The position numbers and the translations under genes are program-made. From the NCBI GenBank assembly GCA_965644295.1, contig CBFFRP010000371.1, forward strand, positions 227,444 to 291,443: DNA of 64,000 bases, written 5' to 3'. Of this stretch, positions 1 to 11,756 are shown in pieces (positions within the stretch are counted from its first letter, which is position 1; each line of letters opens with the position of its first letter). The DNA comes from Paraphysomonas bandaiensis. Lineage: Eukaryota; Chrysophyceae. The notes beneath the pieces are model-generated. The model saw only the letters and a program-made list of their open reading frames with translations, was not told the DNA's origin and did no database searches.

Positions 1-2
1 TA

Positions 3-134
3 GGAGGGGTAGCTGCCATGCCGTTATTATACCCCCATACATATGGTAATAATCCAGCCCCAAGTGCAGTAACTACTAAAGAGAATGATGAGACTGACAT
101 ATGTATTTCACCACTTGAATTGTATTGTTTTTAA
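3..134 (+). CDS. 3' end of an unidentified gene (partial)
   Basis: An open frame runs in from the window edge and ends at TAA 132-134. It encodes about 43 residues (GGVAAMPLLYPHTYGN..., then ...ICISPLELYCF). The Pro/Thr/Asn mix and absence of stops look like the tail of a coding exon, but it is too short to assign to a family. The TAG at 1-3 could also be part of a splice acceptor. No function is inferred. Confidence 0.4.
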   Translation, partial: GGVAAMPLLYPHTYGNNPAPSAVTTKENDETDICISPLELYCF

Positions 135-1360
135 GGGGTGTATTATTAAGTAATAGATGTAGATAATCTGTCTATATATCTATCTATATATGCATATATG
201 CCACTATACCTGCATATGTATGTACCATGATTGACTACGAATCCAGGCCAGCTGCAGAGTATACAGACTACCATCTTGGAATTCCTATACATGGATATAT
301 ACTGCTGTATTACAACAGTATTTTGGATGTATTTACTCGTAGTCTGTGCATTTCAAGATGACAAGAAGCAGCCAGTACGAGTATCTTTGAGCACCAGTTG
401 CATAATTACAACAACAACTGACTGTAATTGGGTAATTGCTGCTTGAGGTCCTCAATTTGTGTAGTATCGATTCCATTATTGCTATAGGGGGTATGCACGT
501 GCAATACGACAAATCTTGAAGTATAAGAGTGTACTTGTTGAACATGCAGAAGTGTAGCACACAATGACCGTTACTACTCCGGAAAAGTGGCGAACAAGTT
601 AGTTAATTGCAACCTCCTAGTAATTACTACAAAAAGCAAAATGTGAGCAATATACATATTTTGAACACATGGAGATGTGTAAAGAAGATGGGAAACTACG
701 CAATTGGCAGCCTGTAAATGAAGTGCTGTAGATCGGTGCGTGAGGGTATTCGTGGATATTATTCTCCGTTAAGGCGTCATATTGATTTACTTTGTTATTA
801 TTCAAAGTCTTATTATTAGCAATAGGCGTTGAAAATCTGCACCAGCTTAGTAGCTAGATGGACAAACTAGCCAATCTAGATAAACATCTACCATTTAATA
901 ATTAGTGTAAACTCTTATATCCTACTATTTAACGCTACAAGAACATCTTGGGCATCACCGCAAGCACCAAGGTGCGACCATTCTCGCTATATGATAGATG
1001 TGTATGTAGGTTCGTTGTAAAACGTACAACAGTGTACAGCATGACAAGTGAAAGCAGTGATATAAGTCAACTACTACCACACTGGATCGCGTAAGACTAC
1101 ACCTACATTTTGTGCAATATGCATCTGGGACCTGGGTCTGAGTCGATATGTACATTCTATGTAATCTCATTAAATTACTTAGTAGTAAATAGCTTTCAGA
1201 TGGGGAACTATTCCTCAGAGTAACTACTTGCTCCAAAATATAAGGTATCATCGTTCTTTCAAAATATTGAGTTAGAAATAGTGTCAAGTTTTAACATAAT
1301 TCATAAGAACACTCCATAGCGTCGTGTCGCATACAAATGCCATTGCTTGTCACACGAAAC
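135..1360. other. intergenic, no gene seen
   Basis: AT-rich spacer with CATA/TATA-like runs near 170-220. Short open frames of up to 110 codons occur on both strands, but none has convincing protein composition or splice continuity. I see no RNA gene here. Confidence 0.5.
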
Positions 1361-2090
1361 TTAATCAAATCCATCGCCCTTAGCAAAATCAGTGACAATA
1401 AACTTATTGTACTGTGGATATTGTTCATGAAGTCGTCTCGCACGACGCTCCTTCATCCATTCAGTATATGGCTGCGCGTGAAGGTTAGAAAGTTGTGCTC
1501 TTGCGAACTGTAGGCACAACAGAGCAAAGCTAATGGTTCCAAGTGGAGGCTCCATCCAATTCCAGGCCCATGCCCCAACTTCTAGCGGAGTTTCCAGGTC
1601 GGCTGGCTCAGGAATATCTAATATAAATGTGAATACTACCAAGTACAAATCAAAGACTTTGTCGTCTACCTGTAGTTACATACAGCTCATTAAACCACAT
1701 CACCGTATTGAGCTCGAACACCATAGGTACGGAGAGAATAGCGGCGCCAACAGATGTCACCAATCCAACTTTATAGGGGAATGTAGCCAGCCACATTCCT
1801 TGTCTGTTGGCTGTCATCATTTCACGAAATCGTGGTTGAGCATCAGCCCATGTGACCCCATCTACAGCCATAATTTCACGTATTAATCGTTCCTCACGAG
1901 CCTCTTGATCACCAAGCACTGCCATAATAGTGATAACATCATTTGACATCTCTTCAAATTCACGGGGTAATTTTTTAGCTTCTTCCAATGAAACAACTTT
2001 AGAGGATAGACAACGAGCAGCTCTACCCCCATATATTCCCGTCATTTGACGTAGAGGCATGGATAATCTCCTCATCATTCTTGATGCCAT
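1361..2090 (-). CDS. mitochondrial-type inner-membrane protein, two exons
   Basis: Exons 2090-1670 and 1617-1361, with a 52-nt GT-AG intron (1618-1669); 225 residues. Splicing joins ...NELYVTT to DIPEPADLETPLEVG without breaking the frame. The N-terminus (MASRMMRRLSMPLRQMTGIY) is basic with no acidic residues, like a mitochondrial presequence. Two hydrophobic stretches follow, around residues 104-122 (VGLVTSVGAAILSVPMVF) and 165-180 (GTISFALLCLQFARAQ), flanked by charged segments. The Trp-rich ...AWAWNWMEPPLGT segment looks strongly conserved in character. I recall similar uncharacterised mitochondrial proteins in stramenopiles, but that is memory, not a search. Function unknown. It is divergent from the LRR gene that starts 800 bp away. 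Confidence 0.8.
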
Positions 2091-2163
2091 GATAAATTAT
2101 TAAGAAATATCTCTTATTAATATGTATATACTCACTTCAGTTAAATATATTTATGTTCAATCA

Positions 2164-2194
<31 letters not shown>

Positions 2195-2539
2195 GTATAT
2201 CGTATCTGCTGTATATATCTATGCATATAGTCGTATCTGGATATTGATCGTACATGCATATGTTGATGAATATACATACAACACACGAGAATATAACGTT
2301 CATATATCGTAATTATTGTAAAATTGTAAAAATAGTTGAGAAACTGATATGTAAAATCTGATAATTATTATTTTTTTACATAGTAATTTTGTAAATATAT
2401 GATTCTAGAAGGACAACATCATAAAAAAAATTGTCTATGTATTATATAATTGTATTTCAACACCTACGTACCAGACACTGTACATAATTTTCTATACATA
2501 TGCGTATAGTATACTACACTACGTATACACTATGAGACG
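2091..2539. other. AT-rich divergent spacer
   Basis: Spacer between the membrane-protein gene and the LRR gene. It contains an (AT)n run at about 2163-2186 and many TATA-like stretches. No gene is seen. The rest of the spacer holds a MITE copy (2540-2686). Confidence 0.5.
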
Positions 2540-2686
2540 TATCGGCATCCTTTGTATATTTTTGTTCAGAGATGCCTCAAATATTGAGTCAACAATTATC
2601 TGTATTTCAGCCGTAGTTCTATTGCAGTAATATAGAGAAATTTTGCTTCAATATATTTACGAAAAATAAGATGCTGACTGCCGATA
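2540..2686. mobile_element. MITE family B, copy 1
   Basis: A 147-bp element beginning TATCGGCATCC and ending GACTGCCGATA, so both ends carry the inverted octamer TATCGGCA. If the outer TA is the target-site duplication, this matches the insertion signature of Tc1/mariner-derived MITEs. The interior is AT-rich and noncoding. Copies lie at 10746-10893 (same orientation), 24393-24531 and 34691-34838 (both inverted). The middle segment is recognisably conserved in all four. Confidence 0.75.
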
Positions 2687-2889
2687 TAATGATACACTAT
2701 ACATAGCAGTGCAGTATCCAGCTCTTCCCTTATCTCTCTATTGTAGATATGTGTATGTGATCGCTCATAGTAATAGACATAGTCATATCCATCTACTACT
2801 ATAGGTAGTAAAGATATAACACGCTTATTACACACTATTTATTCATCATATGTCTATCTGATACTTGTATAACGTTAAGTATATCCCAT

Positions 2890-4575
2890 ATGGGGGCTGT
2901 CCAGTCACTGTACACACGTAAACTTCTTCATAACTCCGATACAGAAATTCAGTAAGTAAATTTATTCTTCATTCTATTAGTAACGTATGTATAGTGTATG
3001 TATGTACAGTGTATGTATATCTATATATGTATTTATGCACGTATATCACTCTCTCTATATATATGTATATATAGCTGGAATGGAATGCGTATAGGAGACA
3101 GAGAAGTCAGTGATATCGCCAATGCACTACAGAAGAATACATCTCTTAAAACACCCGAGTATGTCACTGTATATACATACATATATAACCATATAACCAT
3201 ATATAGTTTAAAGGATAATTCTATTACGGATAAGGGGGCTTCCTTATTAATCAATGCACTACAAGTGAATACAACACTCATTCAACTCAAGTAAGTGTTT
3301 TGATATATTATTTATAATATATTAATATATACATATATATACAGTCTTGATGGCAATAGTGTGTCTGATGATACATTAAGTGCTCTATCTCAAGCACTTA
3401 TTCATAACAATGCTGCTATCTTAGAAAAAGAGCTTTTGGACGGAGAACTGAAGTGAGTATTTATATATGCAGTGTGTTTTCTACTATGTAATGTCATATA
3501 TAGTTTGGATTTTAAAGGAATAAAAGATAGTGATTGTGCTGCAGTGGCAGAGGTAATAAGGTCAACGACTGGACTGACAGGGGTCAGGTGATGCGTTTGT
3601 TTTGAAGCACCCATGTTGTAATTGTATATAGACTGGGGTTCAATAATTTCTCTCGTGATGGCGTGGAGTATATAGCCGCTTCTCTGACGGGAGGGTGCCA
3701 TATTACATACCTACAGTGGGTGCAATTGTTTGCAGTGTATATTTTGTGAACTCACGTAATACCAGTTTGAGTGGAAATGAGTTCAGCGATCAGAGTTGTG
3801 AGATTCTTGCTGCAGCCTTGCAGCACAACATCTCCATCCACGAGCTCGTGTACGTGTTGCTATTGGACTTTCTACTCAATTAATGCGCTCCCCATTGAGC
3901 AGGTTAAATAATGCAAGTATTAGCGCTATTGGAGGGGCTGCACTTTCCACGGTCATTGCAAAGAATACTCCCTTGACAGCGTTGTAGTAAGTAACTCATT
4001 ATGTCCTGTAAACAGTATGTTAATTTTTGTATTGTCGGTATGATAGTTTATGGGGGAACAATATCAGTGATGGGGGCTGTGAAGCACTAGCAGCTGCAAT
4101 GAAGACTAATACTACCCTCCATGTTCTCGAGTAAGTATGGAATATTGTAGACGGTGAAGTTTAACAAGTGTTTTTCACTCAGTTTAAAAGAGAATAATGT
4201 CGGTGATGATGGTATATGCGCTTTAGCCACGCTATTCCGGTACGCCACGCGTATTATTTCACTAGAGTGAGTATATATATTACTTGATTTTATTATATTT
4301 GAGCGTCTATCATGCAGCCTGGAAGGTAATGTCTTCTCATGTGTTGGGGAGTTAGCTCTTGCCAAAGAGATCAACTCTTGTTCGTGTCTTCACCTAAGAG
4401 AGTAAGTGATAACGATGAAAGCCAAAATGTTGGACTCATGTTTGTTATGCCCAGCCTGAATGGAGTAGACTTAACTTCAGGAGAGTGTCGAGGCATTTTG
4501 GGTATAGATAAGTCACACTGTTCAAGCACTTATGAAGTGCTTGATATTGTGCGCGCTAGATATATTGACATCTAG
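2890..4575 (+). CDS. leucine-rich repeat protein (RI-type), one exon per repeat
   Basis: Twelve exons, 348 residues: 2890-2951, 3075-3158, 3207-3290, 3345-3452, 3504-3587, 3632-3715, 3766-3849, 3903-3986, 4047-4130, 4183-4266, 4318-4401 and 4455-4575. Nine exons are exactly 84 nt, i.e. 28 residues, the usual length of a ribonuclease-inhibitor-type LRR. One is 108 nt. Every intron is phase 2 and cuts just before the 'xLxxN' core (for example L-K-D-N-S-I-T-D-K-G-A and L-W-G-N-N-I-S-D-G-G-C). Start ATG is at 2890. No transmembrane segment or effector domain is visible, so it is probably a cytosolic protein-interaction scaffold. The family is clear from sequence; the partner is unknown. The last exon (LNGVDLTSGECRG...) caps the solenoid. 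An unspliced reading would stop at 4403-4405. Confidence 0.85.
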
Positions 4576-5405
4576 ATATATTCTTTTTGACTTGTTGACG
4601 TTTGTATGTTGAAAAGCGTTTCTAAAGTGTAGTATTTATGCTATCTGCATAAAAGAGTGTTGCCCCGAAATCTCTCAAATATATTATACTATAATATATA
4701 TCTTTGCGTTAAAGAATATTGAGTCTTCAAAATCAGCCACACACTCTATACTTCTAAATATTTCAGTGTGACATGACTTTCCAAATGTGAAACACATCAC
4801 TCGTATAAAATACTGCAACGCATTTCTCAAAAAGCATGGATTATTTTATCCGTGGATTCAGTTGACTGTGCCGTAAATAGTTAATGAACTTCTCGGCAAA
4901 ATCACATAAATTTTATCTTACCATTACTGTAATTAGCTTTAAAATCTTAATATCTAAAGTTACTTTTTTGTTACTAAAACGTTACATCAGACCTGTGGGA
5001 AACACTTTATTCTAGTAGTATTGTGTATGGTAGGGTTCATCTTAATATAAAATATAAGATAGTGTATATATGAAATGTAATGTTCAATGAAATATATCAT
5101 GAACTGAATAATTAACAATAGTATCTGTCGAAAATACTAGATCGTCATCTAACTATTATTCCTTTGTGTGTGATAGTTATGTTCTGCATTGCTGTGTTCA
5201 TTCTTCTCACTATTGCGAAGCTTAAATCTCCATTGTTCTAATAATGCCATTGTGGTTAAAATTTTAAGCTGGTTTTAAGATTTTTACAATAAGGATACAA
5301 TACCTTATATTGTTCACAAGCCCAGCTGGTCAAAATAGCAAAAATCTCTTTTGGCAGCAATAGTTTTTAGAGTATCAGTGTAAATAATATATCTATGATG
5401 TTTCA
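4576..5405. other. intergenic, no gene seen
   Basis: AT-rich DNA without a convincing open frame, repeat or RNA gene. It separates the LRR gene from the first copy of dispersed repeat family A. Confidence 0.5.
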
Positions 5406-5830
5406 ACCCCTCAACAAAGTCGGACTCGCACCTTTTCGTGGTGTTCTGGGGGATAAGTACCGGAGATATTTCTCCGGGAAACTAACGTGAGCCGCATATT
5501 ATATAGTCAGCAGATATATTGTTCTGCCCACTCATAGCCAAATGCTTGTGTGGTACAAGGGACACTAATAAGTGTCACTTGTGTAGACGTCTTTGGGCCC
5601 TGACGAATAAACAGGCATCCGGGACAGGGCCCACCAGAAGGGTAACCGGGGTATTGGGCCCACCAGAAGGGTAACCGGGGTATTGGGCTGCCTGCTGAAG
5701 TTAAGCATCCGGGATGTTCACCTTAACAACTCAAAACACCTGAAGTCAGCAGATGTCAGGTATATCAACATTCTGCTTGCTCCCTGCGTTTGCTTTGAGT
5801 GATTGATGCTGAGTATGAGTTCACATTATT
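5406..5830. repeat. dispersed repeat family A, copy 1
   Basis: Starts CCCTCAACAAAGTCGGACTC and continues for about 420 bp. It shares long near-identical blocks with 39487-39850 and 48781-49195, and shorter ones with 21196-21372 and 25306-25512. A 29-bp unit beginning GGGCCCACCAGAAGGG is tandemly duplicated here (5627-5655, 5656-5684) but single in the copy at 39487. Internal short stem potential (GGGACACT...AGTGTCAC). No coding capacity. The ends are not sharply defined, and I see no terminal inverted repeats. Confidence 0.75.
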
Positions 5831-7442
5831 CGGTATCTGTGTGGCCGGCCAATGACCGAGGTAATGCGTCAAACTTTCATCATGGATGCATGGCAATGGC
5901 AATGATGTGATTAGACCTGTCATGTCTTCTCACACGTCTACTGCCTAGTCTTGGTTTCTCCTGACCCAGGTCATTGAGATTATATCAAGGCTCTGGCACT
6001 GTTCTCCAAGCAGTGTCAGGTACATTTGTGGTGCTTTTATGTTATTCTTGCTTAGTAGGTTTTCATCCGAGCGGGGAAGGTGCACGGTTTCCTACTAGTG
6101 TAAGTCACTCGGGAGAAGAGTGCAAGGTGGATGCATGTGCTGGATGAGTGCACACAATGGAGGGAAGACATTGGAGTCAGCTTGAATTTGTAACAGATTT
6201 TGGTAGATGTCTGTTTCATGCGTCAGTGTGCAAAATTGCACCAGTGAGACCGCTTCGTGACCGTGGGAGGACCCGGCGCTATAGCTACTTTATTCTCCCT
6301 TCCAGACTACCTGCTGCTGTGAACACCACCTTGAAGAGGGCCCTAAAGATCTGCCGCATATACAGGAGACATATGCCGAAGACACCGACCGCAAGTTGTT
6401 TGTGTTAGGACAAGTAGATTGGGCAGGAGCGTATGATCCGGCTTAAACACGCAACTCGTCGTATGCCCATGTAGCTAACTAAATCGTGTTGTATAGTTGA
6501 GCACTTGTCGGTGCATGCAATAGTAACTAGATGAGAGTCATGTTATGCATAGTGTCGCGCGAGTTGTTAGGTTGGTCGCGGCAACGCACAAGCTTGCGCT
6601 TCTTAATAATCAGATTTTCAATATGATGTTTCAACTCTATATGAGTTTATATCAAAAGGTTTCCCTTATACTGCAATGGTTGTACATTAGGAGATCACTC
6701 GAAGTCATGTTAACGAAACAGGTAACTGCATATTATATATTATATATATGTAACTGTATTAGTGTATATGTGTATATAACACATAACACACGATGTTCAG
6801 ATGGTGCGTTAAATAACCCATATGAAAATAATTATTCTGCTTCGTGAGTAAACCGGCTTTGTCAAATGTGCTTGCCAACAGACGGGAATGATGATGGGAA
6901 TTATACTTGTACACTGCACACGATCCGTAAAACAACACTTTTCACAATAAGATTCAAGAGATGGGTGTTATGCTGAGCCGGAAGCCGGAAGCAGCAAGAA
7001 CGCGGTATGTACTGATTACCTTGCTTTTCTTCAGACCACGTGCTTCCAGACTGCCTCTGAACTGTAATCGCATGGCTATGTTTCATATAGTTATAATGAA
7101 TATTGATAGATACTAATCACTGGATTATAGGCACTCAGTAAATATATATCGCTCTTGTATATTATCACTGTCCGCTGATGTCGGACATCAGCCGTTATTG
7201 GTCCTAATCTCTAGTCGTACATCACTTGCGAGGTATGTGCGAGATATATATTGTCCTATACATCCTTAAATCTTGTGAGTGCAGATTTCTGTACTACAGA
7301 TGTTGAAGTATATGTATATTGTTCTGAAGGTCCCGTAAAAAATCAAGTACTAAACCGATATTGCTGCAAAATATGTGTAATATGTTTACAGTTCTGTACA
7401 TATATCTTAAGTATTTACTCAGGGGGCATTGTGAGCTCAGTA
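5831..7442. other. gene-poor region
   Basis: Short open frames exist (for example 6148-6408, 6545-6847 and 7251-7490), but their composition is not protein-like and they lack splice context. The text near 6570-6605 resembles the tail of repeat family A in degraded form. Nothing else can be supported. Confidence 0.45.
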
Positions 7443-7800
7443 AAGCCTTTAGTGGTTACCAGGCGCCAGGCCCTGGTATATAGTATATAGGATACATTAT
7501 TATATGTAATATGTACCCATTCCAAGAAGGAAAGCAGTACATGTATAAGCTAGAAGCTAAAAAGGTGTCTTTTTTCAGTTAAGGTAGGCGCGGTGCTAAT
7601 AAAATGAAGTAGTGATGCGTGTAAAGCTAGAAAGATAGATGATATTCAGTAGACGATACTGCTAATTTATTACATTATTGCACAACTTCAAGGGGAAGTA
7701 CTCAAGTATACTGCTGTAAAATCCAATCCCATGAAACTTTAAGTCATTTCCAACGCATAATCTAAGGGCTAAAAGGCAGTAAACACACACTCTCAAAGTG
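7443..7800. repeat. direct repeat family E, copy 1
   Basis: About 350 bp, closely repeated at 9069-9417 in the same orientation, beginning near GTGGTTACCAGGCGCCAGG. Blocks such as GTTAAGGTAGGCGCGGTGCT are identical in both. On the minus strand the first copy leads out of the ankyrin-like coding fragment at 7791-7944. It may therefore represent the 3' part of a duplicated ankyrin gene. Confidence 0.7.
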
Positions 7801-7944
7801 TCCGTTGTCAGCAGCATCTTTATACGTCCATGAATCCCAATCGCAGCCATTATCTCTACACCATTTCAGTATCTCGAAGTAACCGTTACATGCAGCAACT
7901 GCACATGTTTGTGCATCCCAATCACAACCACTGTTTCTACATGA
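7791..7944 (-). pseudogene. ankyrin-repeat gene fragment (minus strand)
   Basis: Minus-strand translation gives CRNSGCDWDAQTCAVAACN, then GYFEILKWCRDNGCDWDSWT, then YKDAADNGHFE. The motif 'NGHFEILKWCRANGCDW' typifies the divergent ankyrin repeats abundant in protists and large DNA viruses. The fragment covers about one and a half repeats, has no start codon, and is cut at 7944 where an oppositely oriented fragment begins. It is probably a relic of a larger ankyrin gene. Confidence 0.6.
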
Positions 7945-8085
7945 GGCTGTGATTGGAATTCATGGACATGCACAGCTGCAGCTGGGAACGGTCACTTTGA
8001 AATATTGAAATGGTGTAGAGCTAATGGTTGTGATTGGAATAAGCAACATTTTTGCATATATTCACATTTTCGTATATTAAGATAA
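7945..8085 (+). pseudogene. ankyrin-repeat gene fragment (plus strand)
   Basis: Plus-strand translation reads GCDWNSWTCTAAAGNGHFEI, then LKWCRANGCDWNK, and stops at TAA 8083-8085. It encodes the same ankyrin motif as the adjoining minus-strand fragment, joined back-to-back at 7944/7945. An inversion or inverted duplication of one ankyrin gene would explain this. No start or flanking repeats of the gene are seen. Confidence 0.55.
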
Positions 8086-8302
8086 CGTGCTCTTGCTCTT
8101 GCTTATATATATGGATGTATATGCATGTATGGGACTACAAAATCATGATTCTGCATCCATAACATCATGTCCAATTCTGGAAAAAGTATCATGAAAAGAC
8201 ATCAAAAACTCTTCTTAAACTGAAACAAACAAGATCTTTAAAAAAAAAAAAAGTTTTCCCATTGTAGGCTGTTTTTTATCAACATACAGTTGTATTTTGC
8301 CA

Positions 8303-8358
8303 ATGAGAAAAGAGGGATTTTTATGGTTGATCGGGGCCATAAATCCCTCTTTTCATCA
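8303..8358. repeat. short inverted repeat (hairpin)
   Basis: Left arm 8303-8326 and right arm 8337-8358 are complementary with one gap (left begins ATGAGAAAAGAGGGA, right ends TCCCTCTTTTCAT), around a 10-nt loop. It lies about 40 bp before the family D repeat. It could be an end of that element or a stand-alone hairpin. Confidence 0.6.
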
Positions 8359-8395
8359 TTCTATATTCGTGTCCCATTATGAGAGCGTGGCCATA

Positions 8396-8677
8396 GTGCC
8401 GTGTAAGCTCGCAGGTACACCACCTCCAACACCGAGATATAGCACTGATTCTATCATCCACCTATCCATGATCGCATACACCACGCACGGTTTATGTTTC
8501 CACCCCACCCGTGTTCACCTTCGCTAAAATTACGAGGGAATTCTCATAGCTATGTATGACTTATGTATGAAATTCTGCAGATTCTAGTGGGACCATGTTT
8601 ATCTTCCCATTACCCCAACAAATATTACGCCAAGCTTCTCGTGACTATGCATGACTCAGTATAGGTCTAGTGTGGCA
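8396..8677. repeat. dispersed repeat family D, copy 1
   Basis: About 280 bp, similar in order and content to 16861-17172. Shared blocks include GTGTTCACCTTCGCT, CATAGCTATGTATGACTTATG (in variant form) and GCTTCTCGTGAC. Noncoding. No terminal inverted repeats or target duplication could be identified. Confidence 0.65.
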
Positions 8678-9068
8678 TTTATATCTGAAGTATTTACTCA
8701 GGGGAACTCAATCAAACCTTTCAATGTAGTATCATTAATAAGAAGTTATACTTAATGCTAATCATAAAGATCACATGACAACCATACTCACTACGCTGGT
8801 AAGCAAAAAGACTACATACAGCGCAATCATCAATAATGTCATCATCACACACATTTATTCAAAAGTAATTGAAATATACTTGCGTCCGGCCACAAGGGTC
8901 GAAACATCATCATGTGAGTGGGTTGTATATAGCAGGGCCTGGTAACCCTTAGTGGTCATGAAAAGAGCACCACACTATTTATTATGAGAGGTATTATCTA
9001 CTTAGGTATGTATTATATATGGGCCATTAATGCCATTATAATGCCAGGAACAGGACTACCATTAATGG
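8678..9068. other. spacer between repeats
   Basis: No gene is seen. A short stretch near 8935-8960 (GGGCCTGGTAACCCTTAGTG) resembles, in inverted form, the start of direct repeat family E. Confidence 0.4.
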
Positions 9069-9417
9069 GCCTTTAGTGGTTACCAGGCGCCAGGTCCTGG
9101 TATATAGTATATAGGATACATTATTATATGTAATATGTACCAGTGCCAAGAAGGAAAACAGTACATATATATACTAGAAGCTGTCCTTTACCAGTTAAGG
9201 TAGGCGCGGTGCTAATAAAAAGAAGTTGTGATACGTGTAAAGCTAGAAAGATAGATGATATTCAGTAGACGATACTGCTAATTTATTACATTATTGCACA
9301 ACTTCAAGGGGAAGTACTCAAGTATACTGCTGTAAAATCCAATCCCATGAAACTTTAATTCATTTCCAACACATAATCTAAGGGCTAATAGGCAGTAAAT
9401 ACACTCTCTCAAACGGG
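9069..9417. repeat. direct repeat family E, copy 2
   Basis: Second copy of the 7443-7800 repeat, same orientation, with scattered substitutions and small indels. Unlike copy 1 it does not run into an ankyrin-coding fragment; the similarity ends near 9417. Confidence 0.7.
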
Positions 9418-9593
9418 ATGCACTATTCCGGTACTGAGCGAAATGATAAGACATAATTTCACCACTAGTATCTGACCAGGGGTTCCACAGGCCAATTATT
9501 TTCAGATTCCAACTCAACATGATACGAGTCCGCAAACACCTCTACGTACTCCTATGAATAGGGCTGATTAAAAAGTAAACGTCAAAATGGATA

Positions 9594-10395
9594 TTAAAAC
9601 AATACCTCAATTGAAAAAAAATGTTCTGAGCTTGAGAGAGCAAGAATCAAATTCTTTCCAGGGAGGTGATTTGAATACCTGAACATCATATTTCATAAAT
9701 GTACCCAACAAATATTTCTCATGCCCACCTGTTGAGTTCAACTTCACCGGGCGCAACATTTTGGAGTCCTTTCCCAACCTCGAACAGACCCACAGCCATA
9801 TCGTGCACAATATCCCCACTAGAGTCAGCAGTTACATCATCCACCTGAGAACGTCTTTCCTGTATTATGCACGAGTACCATTCTGGATAAAACCTGCATG
9901 GTCGATCTTCAATGTTATAAACTATTCTACCACTTTGTAGTCCATCCTTTTTGAACTGAGAATGCTCTGATAGGGAGCGAACGATATTCAACACAGACAC
10001 ACATGGACCTTCCAAAAGATGAATGATACCACTTCCCTAGCAATATACTATAATCAATCTAACACATATAAGTTTCATATATATTACTTGTCCCATTAAT
10101 ATTCCCGTAATATTGCACCCCTCATTATTGACTTCATCCTCAACAATCTGTATACAGTTACACAATACAAGAGAATGATATCATTCTTCTACCTTTCTGT
10201 GGGTTGCTAGAGCCTAATAACATACATACACATCAAAAGAATATATATAAATATATAATTCCATACATCACTCATATCAGCTTCAGATTTTATACTTCCA
10301 CAGTATATAACAGTTGAAACACCACCATCTTCAGGTAATGCTTTCTTTCTTATTTCAGATAGATGGTCTAAGAGAGATGGTTCATCACTATGCAT
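9594..10395 (-). CDS. TEX47-like (BLUF-fold-related) flagellar protein, three exons
   Basis: Exons 10395-10267, 10036-9729 and 9678-9594; introns of 230 and 50 nt; 173 residues with the ATG at 10395. The central part (GSGIIHLLEGPCVSVLNIVR, then RIVYNIEDRPCRFYPEWYSC) and the C-terminal LPGKNLILALSSSEHFFS follow the pattern I recall for TEX47/BLUF-like proteins, which are associated with sperm and motile cilia. No flavin-binding assignment is attempted. The frame remains open upstream of the ATG (LNKYFIYK), and an acceptor-like TTTGTAG lies just beyond it, so a 5' exon may be missing. The exon structure is well supported by frame; the family name is moderate. Confidence 0.6.
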
Positions 10396-10745
10396 TTTGT
10401 ATATGAAATATTTATTTAACACCGTTACTACAAAGAGTTGAGGTGAGTTCTTTACATTTGGATGTTATGGTAGTGGAAGATGTGTAGAGGTCTATATATA
10501 AGGCTTATATAGCTATATGTATATGTATATGTGTATGTGTATATGTATGTGTGTGTATGTATGTATAGGGACGTTAAGGGTGACTTGCCGTTTCTCTTTT
10601 TTTTAATAGTATGTGAAGAGGCAGTTTACCCCAATTATGATTGGAATACACACACTGTATACTTCTGTAGGCATATAGATTGGAGCAGTGGATATATATG
10701 CATACAGCTGTGTACATCGTGTGTACATACAGCAGCAGCTGTGCG

Positions 10746-10893
10746 TATCGGCATCCTGTGTATATTTTTGTTCAAAGATGCCTCTAATATTGAGACAACA
10801 ATTATCTGTATTCCAGCCCCATATATGTATGTAGGTAATATAGAATAATTTTGCTTCAATTGTTTTCCGAAAATATGATGCAGACTGCCGATA
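10746..10893. mobile_element. MITE family B, copy 2
   Basis: 148 bp, ends TATCGGCATCC and GACTGCCGATA, same orientation as the copy at 2540. The flanking TA pair is again compatible with TA target-site duplication. Confidence 0.75.
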
Positions 10894-11756
10894 CGGTGTG
10901 TCCTGTTAGATATAGATAGCTATACTCTGTCACAGTGATCTCACTCGTAATATACGAACCCACAACAACAGATACATATGACTTGAATGTAATTATTGGG
11001 CTTCATCATGTATTTCACTTCCTATAGTATAGTATAGTATCGCCTAGTTTCATTATTTGCGTATATATATGTTAGAGGTTCATAATGACAACAGGACACA
11101 CTCTTTGTTTCCACATCGATTCATATTGTAGCTATGTCTTTTGTTTGTAGTATTGACACTGTCAATACTATTTAGGTAACTACAGTTTTTTATTGGTAAG
11201 TGCCTTGTAATCAAGAATCCTGTAAACAAGCATAGTAGCTGTGTTGTGTGTTAGTAAGCATTAAGTTGAGATTTATCATGAGCAACCTTTGGCGACCAAC
11301 ATGATGAACATAAAACAAGCAAAATTCACAAAATATATTAATCCTCTGCTCAATCCACTAATTTCCCATGTCTTTGATATGTATTATTTATATACTCCTT
11401 GTGGTGATTACATTTACCGTCATATGGCTATACATGCTAATAATTCAGCCTTTCAGTTAAAAAATCGATAGTGCTGAACTGTTAAATATATATCTCGCAG
11501 ATAAGTATTGCATTGAACTAAATATGTTAACAATATGAAATTTCTGAGTTAAGGAGGAAATACTTTGGTATTTAGGTATTTTACCACAGAGTGTAACCCA
11601 ATTCTACTGAATGATCATTTATCTGAAATATTCTTAAATAACTTAATCTGAGAAATATATCTATACACAACTACTCGGAGGCGCCCACATCTGTATCTTC
11701 ATTGAGAATCAATACAATAACTAAAGTACCACCGCTGAAATCATCATGCATGCTAT
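10894..11756. other. intergenic, no gene seen
   Basis: AT-rich. An inverted pair (GTATTGACACT / GTCAATACTA) occurs near 11149-11172. No convincing coding region. Confidence 0.45.

Noticed and set aside
1533-1886. 117-codon plus-strand frame
   Set aside because: Antisense shadow of the two-exon mitochondrial-type gene.
5406-5830. Reading family A as a structured ncRNA gene
   Set aside because: Multiple variably truncated and internally duplicated copies fit a dispersed repeat better. RNA function is kept only as a possibility.
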